A stretch of DNA of 58,984 bases, from assembly GCA_040255675.1 (NCBI GenBank), contig JBDZVM010000024.1, positions 1 through 58,984 on the forward strand, in the 5' to 3' direction. The notes beneath the pieces were generated by a model that worked only from the letters and a program-made list of their open reading frames with translations, did not search any database and had not been told where the DNA came from. The position numbers and the translations under genes are program-made. This DNA comes from JBDZVM01 sp040255675 (GTDB lineage Bacteria > Actinomycetota > Actinomycetes > Acidothermales > Acidothermaceae). Each line of letters opens with the position of its first letter. The first letter of the stretch is position 1. This document shows, piece by piece, positions 6,832 through 14,158 of this stretch.

Positions 6832-9432
6832 CTAACCGGCGGCCATATCGACGAATCGGCTGTAATGGCCCTGGAAGGCAACGACAATCGTGCTCGTCGG
6901 GCCGTTGCGGTGCTTCGCCACAATGAGGTCAGCCTCGCCCGCTCGCGGTGACTCTCGCTCGTAAATGTCTTCTCTGTGCAGCAAGATGACGACGTCGGCG
7001 TCTTGTTCGATCGAACCGCTTTCACGAAGATCCGCGAGTTGAGGGCGTTTATCCGTTCTCTGTTCGGGCCCGCGGTTGAGCTGCGAGAGGGCAATCACTG
7101 GCACCTCGAGTTCTTTAGCCAATAGCTTCAACGAGCGCGATATTTGCGCGACCTCTTGCTGGCGGTTTTCAACCCGTGAGTGCGAGGTCATGAGCTGGAG
7201 GTAGTCGACGATGACAACGCGCAAGTCGTGACGCTGCTTCAGCCGCCGTGCCTTGGCCCGAATCTCCATCATGGTGAGGTTCGGGGAGTCGTCGATGTAT
7301 AAAGGCGCGCTTGCCATCTCGCCGAGGCGTCGCGTGAGCTTCACCCAGTCGTCGTCACGCATTTGGCCCGTGCGCATCGCCTGCAGCGGAATGCGCGCCT
7401 CGGCCGACAGTAATCGCATGGTGATTTCGTGCTTGCTCATTTCGAGTGAGAACAACACCGACGTGAGGCTGTGACGAATGGATGCCGCTCTAGCGATGTC
7501 GAGGGCAAGCGTTGAATTGTGGGTTGGAATCATCGACCGCCCAGCGAGATACAGGTGCGAGTCGTTGTCGACCTCGATGCAACGAACTGGCACCGAATCG
7601 ATCGGCCGTACGGCGACGACAAATCGCGAGGTTGTCCTTGGCGTACGGGGGCGGAATCGTTCTTTGAAGGCTAGGCGCTTCCTTTCAAGGCGGAACGGAT
7701 TCTCCGTGGGACTAAACGTCATGGTGTAGGCCGTCGACGACGCGGGAGTGCGTCCGAGAACTTGTTTCGTGGCGAAGCCACAGCGATAGCCGAGACTTAA
7801 AATCAGCTCTCGGACGTTCAAGGCCAACTGGCGGTTGGTGAGGGCGATTTGCACTGTACCTGACGACGAGACGGTGCCATCCGTGTCGAGCAGACCCGCC
7901 AGCAACTCGCGTCGCTGTGCTTGCGATCCGCGCAAGTATTCGACCGGGATGTGCTTGTTATCGAGCACGCCCAAGCCGCGAAGTAGCGCGACAACAGAGC
8001 CTTCGCGACTCGCACAAGCCGCGCAGGGCCGAAAGCCGCTCGTGGTTCGCCCGCCACATGTCGGACACGTTGGTGGTGGCGCCGGAGGTAATCCGAGCGA
8101 ACTTAACCGCCCGCCGCACGACTTGCCGCACGTGCGTACTTGGGTGGTCGCTGGAACGAAGTTCTTGCCGCATACGAGACAACTACGCGTCGGTATTGAG
8201 ACGGCACTGGGAAGTCTGAGGCTATACAGCCGGCGCCTGCACGGGACGACTTCGACGCCCGTATCTTCGATGTGCAACGCAATCTCAGGGTCATCACTGG
8301 TGTAGCGAGCGCTCGCGGAATGGCCGTCGCCTAGCCAAACGCCCAACACATAAGGCGGCACGGGCAGTTCTTTCTCGGGTAAGTTCAGCGCCGCCGCGTT
8401 GGCGACTGAATGATTGAATCTTCGATCAGCAGTCGCGCATCGAAGGCTGGCGGCGATCTGCTCAGTGGTGCGCACCTCAGCCCTCCTCTCGCGGTCACGG
8501 TGGCCCTGGCGGGCGGCCGCGTATTGCGCGGATCTTCGAGCTTGACGCGTCTCGGTAAGCCACTGATGTTGAGCATCCGCCGTGATGATCGAGCCGTCGT
8601 CGAACTCGATCTCGTAGCACGGGCGGCCACGCAGAATTTCGGTTGCGGCTGTCACCCGGGTCGGCAGCCCGTCGGCACCCATCACCAAATCGCCGACGGC
8701 GACTTCGCCCATCGTCGTCCACCCGAGGGGCGTGGCCAGCGGTGTGTCGAGCGCGAGCGCCTTACCAACAGCAGGTCGGGCGGCGACGATAATCAGCTGC
8801 CCGGGGTGTAAGCCATTTGTCAAAGAGTCGAGGTCGGCAAATCCGGTTGGTACGCCGGTAAGACCCGCACCGCGCTGGCCGCTGGCCTCGATTTCGTCCA
8901 TTGTCGGCTGCAGCAGCGCCTCCAAGACGCTGTAATCCTCCGACGTGCGCTTCTCTGTGACGTCGTAAATGGCAGCTTGCGCGCGGTCGACGATGTCATC
9001 GACGTCGCCGCCTGTTCCGGCGTAGCCGAGCTGCACGATGCGGGTGCCGGCCTCGACGAGCCGCCGCAGGATGGCTTTTTCCGCGACGATTTTCGCGTAG
9101 TAGCCGGCGTTCGCTGCCGTCGGCACCGATGAGATAAGGGTGTGCAGGTACGGCGCCCCGCCGACGCGCGCGATGTCGCCGCGCTTGGCCAGCTCGTCGG
9201 CGACGGTGATGGCGTCGGCCGGCTCGCCTCGCCCGTACAGGTCGAGGACGACATCGAAGATGGTTTGGTGCGCCGGACGGTAGAAGTCGTTGCTCTGCAA
9301 CACCTCGACGACGTCGGCGATCGCGTCTTTGGAGAGCAGCATGCCACCGAGCACCGATTGCTCGGCATTGACATCTTGCGGAGGTGTGCGCTCGACGCCC
9401 CGGGTCTGGTCGGGAAGCTCGATCACACTCAC
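6832..9432 (-). CDS. dnaB: Replicative DNA helicase DnaB, intein-containing
   Basis: The spliced protein would be about 451 residues, normal for DnaB. The N-terminal domain (PPQDVNAEQSVLGGMLL) and linker precede the RecA-like core. The core is split inside the P-loop: host residues ARPAVGK, then the intein, then STLALDIARA. After it come SLEMSK, VIVDYLQLM (Walker B) and ALSQLNRGPE (motif H4). The GTG at 9432 is chosen because an AAGGGGG-like site lies just upstream and it gives the usual short leader; the frame extends to 9633. DnaB unwinds DNA at the fork. rplI and rpsF, often upstream in actinomycetes, are absent here. Without splicing the ATPase site cannot form. Confidence 0.95.
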   Translation of the reverse strand: MSVIELPDQTRGVERTPPQDVNAEQSVLGGMLLSKDAIADVVEVLQSNDFYRPAHQTIFDVVLDLYGRGEPADAITVADELAKRGDIARVGGAPYLHTLISSVPTAANAGYYAKIVAEKAILRRLVEAGTRIVQLGYAGTGGDVDDIVDRAQAAIYDVTEKRTSEDYSVLEALLQPTMDEIEASGQRGAGLTGVPTGFADLDSLTNGLHPGQLIIVAARPAVGKALALDTPLATPLGWTTMGEVAVGDLVMGADGLPTRVTAATEILRGRPCYEIEFDDGSIITADAQHQWLTETRQARRSAQYAAARQGHRDRERRAEVRTTEQIAASLRCATADRRFNHSVANAAALNLPEKELPVPPYVLGVWLGDGHSASARYTSDDPEIALHIEDTGVEVVPCRRRLYSLRLPSAVSIPTRSCLVCGKNFVPATTQVRTCGKSCGGRLSSLGLPPAPPPTCPTCGGRTTSGFRPCAACASREGSVVALLRGLGVLDNKHIPVEYLRGSQAQRRELLAGLLDTDGTVSSSGTVQIALTNRQLALNVRELILSLGYRCGFATKQVLGRTPASSTAYTMTFSPTENPFRLERKRLAFKERFRPRTPRTTSRFVVAVRPIDSVPVRCIEVDNDSHLYLAGRSMIPTHNSTLALDIARAASIRHSLTSVLFSLEMSKHEITMRLLSAEARIPLQAMRTGQMRDDDWVKLTRRLGEMASAPLYIDDSPNLTMMEIRAKARRLKQRHDLRVVIVDYLQLMTSHSRVENRQQEVAQISRSLKLLAKELEVPVIALSQLNRGPEQRTDKRPQLADLRESGSIEQDADVVILLHREDIYERESPRAGEADLIVAKHRNGPTSTIVVAFQGHYSRFVDMAAG
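7516..8760 (-). other. Class 3 DnaB intein (415 residues) with LAGLIDADG endonuclease and zinc-ribbon-like insert
   Basis: The first residue is Ala, not Cys/Ser, after host ARPAVGK. The last residues are THN followed by host Ser+1. The class 3 WCT set is present: Trp67 in block B (TADAQHQW), Cys394 in block F (VRCIEVD) and Thr413 in block G (IPTHN). LAGLIDADG motifs are at about 137-146 (YVLGVWLGDG) and 286-295 (LLAGLLDTDG), with a block-D-like NKHIP at 268. Between them are two Cys clusters: C194-x2-C197 with C211-x3-C215, and C232-x2-C235 with C246-x2-C249. Class 3 inteins begin splicing by attack of the block F Cys. Both endonuclease motifs keep their acidic residues, so the endonuclease may be active. 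Confidence 0.92.
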
Positions 9433-9795
9433 CCTGGCTTGCCCCCTTCGCAACCCGAACCGACCCTCGGCAACGTCGGGAAGTGTTCTATCGCGCTCCT
9501 CGGACACTTTTCGAGTCGGCGTGCCCACCAGCTTCTCCGGCCTGTTGACAGCGCTGTGCGTGGTTTGGGGACAAGCGCGGGTGTCTGTGGGGAAGAGGTG
9601 TGCGTGGCATGTGCACAACGCCGCGAAAACCACTGGTCGCGCCTGCCCTGACCTGCGTGGACGCCGTCGACAGCCTGTGCGCGTAACAAATCGGGCGCGC
9701 TGGCCGAGCCCGCGATCTCACTACCTGGACGGCGGCGACATCGCGCCGCCGCGTCGCGGCGAGCCACCTGAGCCGCATCAGCCCCTTGAGCCGAA
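9433..9795. promoter_or_regulatory. dnaB upstream region with three DnaA-box-like 9-mers
   Basis: No gene is visible between the GH63 stop and the dnaB start. On the minus strand the stretch contains TTGTCCCCA (9566-9574), TTCCCCACA (9586-9594) and TTGTGCACA (9610-9618). The first and third differ by one base, and the second by two, from TTGTCCACA or TTATCCACA. They are spaced 20 and 24 bases apart. This could be a DnaA-responsive promoter for dnaB. The evidence is pattern only. Confidence 0.3.
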
Positions 9796-9832
9796 TCAGC
9801 CACCTGAGCCGAAGCCGTCTGAGCCGAACTGT
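9761..9832. repeat. 18-bp tandem repeat running through a stop codon
   Basis: The core CCTGAGCCG, or CTTGAGCCG, recurs at 9767, 9785, 9803 and 9818, a period of 18, 18 and then 15 bases. On the minus strand the array encodes the GSDGFGSGG end of the GH63 protein and continues past its stop codon (9796-9798). Expansion or contraction could alter the protein's C-terminus. Confidence 0.55.
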
Positions 9833-12450
9833 CGGCCTGAAGTGAGCACGAGATGGGCGACCAGCGCCGTCCAGCCGGTCTGATGCGACGCTCCGAGGCC
9901 GGCTCCGGTGTCGCCGTGAAAGTACTCGTGGAACAGCAGCAGCCCGTCGGGCCAGGTGCGGTCACCCGCGGCGGGCACCCGCCCGTCGGCGTCCGGCAAG
10001 AAAAGCGAGACGAGACGATGGGAGAGCAGGTCGGCGGCCTCGGCCAAGCCGACCGTCCTGCCCGATCCGGTCGGAACCTCGACTGTGAAATCGGGGCCGA
10101 TCCGTTGCGCGAAGCGGCGAAGCGACTCCACGAGCAACGCGTTGAGCGGCATCCACACCGGCCCCCGCCAGTTCGAGTTGCCGCCGAACAGCGGGGTCGT
10201 CGATTCCGCCGGCTCGTAATCGACCCGGAACTCCTGGCCGTCGAGCGTTATCGAAAAAGGGTGCTCGCGGTGGTAGGCGGAAACCGACCGTACGCCGTGC
10301 GGCGACAAGAACTCCGTTTCGTCGAACATGCGCTTGAGCAGCAGCCGAAGCTGGCCGAAGTCGACGGCGGCGAAGACCGTATCGCCTGCCGGAGTGCGTT
10401 CGAGCGTCGTCGTCAGTTCAGGCTTGTTGGCCAAAAACCATTGCAGACGCGCATTAAAATCGGGCAGATGTTGCAAGCGCCGGTCGTCGGCGTGGCTCAC
10501 CGCGCATAGGGCGATCAATCCCACGAGTGAGCGCACCTTCACCGCGACGCGCTCGCCCGACGGCAACGAGAGCTGGTCGTAGAAGAAGCCGTCGGCGTCG
10601 TCCCATAACCTCCGCGCCGCCGTCGATATGCGCGCGAAGTGCTCGAAGAACTTGGTCGCGACGTCTTCGTAGGCGCGGCTGTGCATGGCCAGGAGCAGCG
10701 CCATGTCGAGTAAGTCGATGCAGTACATCGCCATCCAGGCGGTGCCGTCGCTTTGTTCGAGAGTGCCCTTGTCAGGTGTGAGTTTCGACCGGTCGAACGG
10801 CCCAACGTTGTCGAGCCCGAGAAAGCCGCCCTCGAAAAGGTTGTTGCCTTCGCGGTCTTCGCGGTTCACCCACCAGGTGAAGTTCAGCAGCAGCTTGTGA
10901 AACACCCGCTCCAAGAAGTCGAAGTCGGAGCCGCCGGTGATCTCGAACACCCGCAACGCCGCCCACGCGTGCACGGGCGGGTTGACGTCGGAGAAGTTCC
11001 ATTCGTAGGCCGGAAGCTGCCCGTTCGGGTGCATGTACCACTCGCGCAGCAGCAACAGCAGTTGCCGCTTGGCGAACCACGGATCGACATGAGACATGAC
11101 GACGCAGTGAAAAGCGAGGTCCCATGCCGCGAACCACGGGTATTCCCAAGTGTCGGGCATCAGCAACACGTCGGCGTTGTTGAGGTGGCGCCATCCGCCG
11201 TTGCGAATGAGCCCGCGCCCCGGTGGCGGAACTGGCCCGGCGGGGTCGCCAGCGAGCCAGCGCTCGACGTCGTAATGGTAAAACTGCTTACTCCAGAGCA
11301 ATCCCGCGACGGCTTGCCGCACCACGCGCATCTCGTCGTCTGAAGCTCCCTGCCGTCGCAGTGCTTCGTAGAACGCGTCGGCATCACGCCGGCGCGCTGC
11401 CACAACCGCGTCGAAGTCGTCGAACTCCGCCGCTTGGCCGGCCGCTTGGTCGCCGGCCCGCAACCGCAACCGAATCGAACGCCGCTCGCCCGGCGGCAAA
11501 GTCAGCCGGTAAAGCAACGCCGCCTTTGTGCCGGTGCCGTCGGTGCGCACGGTGGCGGCTCCGTGCACGACGTGGTCGTTGATGCCGTCTTTCGGGTAGA
11601 GCGAGCGACCCGGCACGCCGTAAAGCCGCCGGGTATTGGTCTCGTTGTCGCAGGCGATCGACGTGACGAAGCCGTCGTTACCCGCGTCTCCGGAAAGCGT
11701 CAAAGACCCGATCCGGTCGTGGACGGCGACCAGCTTCGGCCCGTCGCAGGTGATCCGCGGCGTGGCGCCCGCGCCCGGCAGCCCCCATGCCCACGTGTTG
11801 CGAAACCACAGGGTCGGCAAGAGGTCGAGCACAGCGGTATCTGGCCCGGCGTTGCGCACAGTGACGTCGATGCAGAGGTCAGTCGGCGCTGCCTTCGCGT
11901 AATCGACGCGGATGTCGAAATAGCGGTCACCGTCGAAGGCGCCGGTGTCGTCGAGTTCGTACTCGGGTTCGAGGCGGCCGCGCTGCTTGTTCACCGAAAG
12001 GAGCTTCTCGTAGGGGAATTCCGTCTGCGGATAGTGGTAGCGCCAGCTCATCAAGGCGTGCGTCGGAAGGCCGTCGACGAACCAATACCGCTCCTTCACG
12101 TCTTCGCCGTGGTTGCCTTGGGCGTTCGCGAGCCCGAATAGCCTTTCCTTCAAAATCGGGTCTTTCCCGTTCCACAACGCCAAAGCGAAGCACCAGGTCT
12201 GCTCGACGTCGCAAAAGCCCGCGAGGCCGTCTTCGTTCCAGCGGTACGCGCGCGAGCGCGCATGCTCGAACGGAAAGTTCGCCCAGGCGTCGCCGTCCGC
12301 GCTGTAGTCTTCCCGCACGCTGCCCCATGCGCGCTCGGCGACGTACGGACCCCACGCGCGCCACGGCGAGTCGTGGTGTGCGGAGTCGGCCAACCGTGCG
12401 CGTTCGGCATCACTTCGGGTCGGGGTGTCCGCCGTGTCGTGGTGGGTCAT
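9796..12450 (-). CDS. GH63-type glucosidase (MGH1-like)
   Basis: 884 residues from the ATG at 12450 (MTHHDTADTP); the frame extends 49 codons further but without conservation. The N-terminus carries WGPYVAERAWGSVREDYS and ALALWNGKDPILKERLFG, hallmark blocks of the large bacterial GH63 glucosidase group. A beta-sandwich region is followed by an (alpha/alpha)6 barrel with DTWEYPWFAAWDLAFHC near residue 440 and WRGPVWMPLNAL near residue 770, where the catalytic acids lie. Such enzymes trim alpha-glucosyl residues, sometimes from mannosyl- or glucosylglycerate. No signal peptide, so cytoplasmic. The C-terminal GSDGFGSGG is made by a tandem repeat. It is isolated from other sugar genes. Confidence 0.85.
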   Translation of the reverse strand: MTHHDTADTPTRSDAERARLADSAHHDSPWRAWGPYVAERAWGSVREDYSADGDAWANFPFEHARSRAYRWNEDGLAGFCDVEQTWCFALALWNGKDPILKERLFGLANAQGNHGEDVKERYWFVDGLPTHALMSWRYHYPQTEFPYEKLLSVNKQRGRLEPEYELDDTGAFDGDRYFDIRVDYAKAAPTDLCIDVTVRNAGPDTAVLDLLPTLWFRNTWAWGLPGAGATPRITCDGPKLVAVHDRIGSLTLSGDAGNDGFVTSIACDNETNTRRLYGVPGRSLYPKDGINDHVVHGAATVRTDGTGTKAALLYRLTLPPGERRSIRLRLRAGDQAAGQAAEFDDFDAVVAARRRDADAFYEALRRQGASDDEMRVVRQAVAGLLWSKQFYHYDVERWLAGDPAGPVPPPGRGLIRNGGWRHLNNADVLLMPDTWEYPWFAAWDLAFHCVVMSHVDPWFAKRQLLLLLREWYMHPNGQLPAYEWNFSDVNPPVHAWAALRVFEITGGSDFDFLERVFHKLLLNFTWWVNREDREGNNLFEGGFLGLDNVGPFDRSKLTPDKGTLEQSDGTAWMAMYCIDLLDMALLLAMHSRAYEDVATKFFEHFARISTAARRLWDDADGFFYDQLSLPSGERVAVKVRSLVGLIALCAVSHADDRRLQHLPDFNARLQWFLANKPELTTTLERTPAGDTVFAAVDFGQLRLLLKRMFDETEFLSPHGVRSVSAYHREHPFSITLDGQEFRVDYEPAESTTPLFGGNSNWRGPVWMPLNALLVESLRRFAQRIGPDFTVEVPTGSGRTVGLAEAADLLSHRLVSLFLPDADGRVPAAGDRTWPDGLLLFHEYFHGDTGAGLGASHQTGWTALVAHLVLTSGRQFGSDGFGSGG

Positions 12451-12571
12451 GGGCAAAACCTTCGCACAACGCCCGGGGCGAGCCGGTGAACACGGCGCGA
12501 TAGGGTGAGCGCGGTTTCCGCGACCGATCGCGTGTCGCGATTTCCGCGACCGAACACCTGTGGAGTGTGCC

Positions 12572-12814
12572 GTGGCCCGCGTCGTCGTCGACGTCATGTT
12601 GAAGCCCGAAATCCTTGACCCGCAAGGCCAAGCGATCCTCGGGGCGCTCGGCAGGCTTGGTCATGCCGGCGTCGCGTCGGTGCGGCAGGGCAAGCACTTC
12701 GAGCTCGAACTCGACGGTCCCGCCGACGACGCCGCGCTCGAACGCGTACGCGAGCTGGCGAAGAACCTCCTCAGTAACCCGGTGATCGAGGATTTCGTCG
12801 TCCGGGCAGAATGA
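12572..12814 (+). CDS. purS: Phosphoribosylformylglycinamidine synthase subunit PurS
   Basis: 80 residues with the PurS pattern: VVVDVMLKPEILDPQGQAI at the start and GKHFELEL in the middle, then a C-terminal NPVIEDFVV. PurS bridges PurQ and PurL in the FGAM synthetase complex, the fourth step of IMP synthesis. The GTG at 12572 is preceded by GGAG seven bases away, preferable to the GTG at 12560. purQ follows after an inserted anti-sigma-like gene. Confidence 0.92.
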   Translation: MARVVVDVMLKPEILDPQGQAILGALGRLGHAGVASVRQGKHFELELDGPADDAALERVRELAKNLLSNPVIEDFVVRAE

Positions 12815-12895
12815 CGATTGCCGCCATTCACCCCCAATGCCCAGTTAGCCCGGGGTGGGCGGCGGGAATCCTCTCCTTGACGGAGGGAGAGACGC

Positions 12896-13351
12896 GTGCA
12901 CCTGCGGCTACGACTCGTGCTACCTAGCGAGGCGCGCAGTGTGCCGCTCGCACGCAGGGTGTTGCGTCACGCGCTGGCGGTGCTCGAGGTGGTTCCTAGT
13001 TGCATCGAAGACATCGAGCTCGCGATCAGCGAGGCCTGCACGAACGTGCTCGATCACGCTGGCCAACACGACGAGTACACCTTGCTCGCCGGCGTCGACG
13101 GCGATTACTGCGTCGTGGAGGTATGCGACGAAGGCGCCGGTTTCGACGTCCCGTCTGAGACGCCTGAGGGCACGACGACTGAGCCGCTGGCGGAGCGCGG
13201 CCGGGGCATCCAAGTCATGAGGGCGTTGGTCGACCAGCTCGATTTCGCGATTCGGGAGGACCATGGCGCCGCCGTGCGCTTGCGGAAACGGTTGATCTAC
13301 GCGCGGTCACCGTTTCTTGCCAGCGCGGACGGCGATGGTCGGCCGCGCTGA
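12896..13351 (+). CDS. Anti-sigma-factor-like ATP-binding protein (RsbW/HATPase_c_2)
   Basis: 151 residues. GHKL-type boxes are visible: N box EACTNVLDHA (about residues 43-52), G1 DEGAGFD (about 82-88) and G2 GRGIQVMRALVD (about 102-113). This layout is that of RsbW/SpoIIAB-like serine kinases, which bind sigma factors or phosphorylate anti-sigma antagonists. No sigma factor or STAS antagonist is nearby. It begins at a GTG at 12896 after a GGAGGGAGA stretch, inside the purS-purQ interval and on the same strand, so it may be co-transcribed with purine genes. Confidence 0.85.
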   Translation: MHLRLRLVLPSEARSVPLARRVLRHALAVLEVVPSCIEDIELAISEACTNVLDHAGQHDEYTLLAGVDGDYCVVEVCDEGAGFDVPSETPEGTTTEPLAERGRGIQVMRALVDQLDFAIREDHGAAVRLRKRLIYARSPFLASADGDGRPR

Positions 13352-13483
13352 CCGGCCGTGGCCGCTTCGGCCTGCCCGGTATCCTGGGCTGTGTCGCGAC
13401 GACCTTACGTCGCGAGCTGCCACTCTCGAGCCACCCTCGATTTCCCTGCCCACCTCGATTCCCCTGCGGGAGTGCTGTTCTCG

Positions 13484-14158
13484 ATGAGAGCCGTCGGTGT
13501 CGTGACCTTCCCCGGTTCGCTCGACGACCACGACGCCTTGCGCGCCGTCCGGGCTGTCGATGCCCGCGCGGTGTCGTTGTGGCATAAAGACCCTTCCTTG
13601 CACGACGTCGACGCGGTGATCCTCCCGGGCGGGTTCTCGTATGGCGACTACCTGCGCTGTGGCGCGATCTCCAGGTTCTCGCCGGTCATGCAGACGGTGA
13701 TCGCGGCTGCTGGTGAGGGCATGCCGGTGCTGGGCATCTGCAACGGATTTCAGGTCTTGTGCGAGGCGCACCTGCTACCCGGCGCCCTCGTTCGCAACTC
13801 CCACCTGCACTTCCGCTGCAAAGACCAGGCGCTGCGCATCGAGAACAACACCACCGCGTGGACCAACGGCTACGACACCGGTCAGCGCGTCGTCGTCCCG
13901 GTGAAGAACGGCGAGGGCCGGTTCGTCGCTGACGAGCACACTCTCGACGCGCTCGAAGCCGAAGGCAGGGTCGTCGCCCGTTACATCGACGGAAATCCCA
14001 ACGGTTCGATGCGCGACATCGCCGGTATCGCCAACGAGCGAGGCAACGTGGTCGGTCTGATGCCGCACCCTGAACACGCGATCGATCCCCTTACCGGCTC
14101 TTCGAGCGACGGGTTGACCTTTTTCACAAGTGTTTTGAAGGCGCTGGTCGCGGCATGA
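13484..14158 (+). CDS. purQ: Phosphoribosylformylglycinamidine synthase subunit PurQ
   Basis: 224 residues from the ATG at 13484 (MRAVGVVTFPGS), the standard start; the frame runs back to 13358 without conservation. Class I glutamine amidotransferase residues are visible: nucleophile Cys in VLGICNGFQVL (about residue 87), and the His-Glu pair in MPHPEHA near residues 196-202. PurQ releases ammonia from glutamine for PurL. Its stop overlaps the purL start by four bases (ATGA), so the two are translationally coupled. Confidence 0.95.
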   Translation: MRAVGVVTFPGSLDDHDALRAVRAVDARAVSLWHKDPSLHDVDAVILPGGFSYGDYLRCGAISRFSPVMQTVIAAAGEGMPVLGICNGFQVLCEAHLLPGALVRNSHLHFRCKDQALRIENNTTAWTNGYDTGQRVVVPVKNGEGRFVADEHTLDALEAEGRVVARYIDGNPNGSMRDIAGIANERGNVVGLMPHPEHAIDPLTGSSSDGLTFFTSVLKALVAA

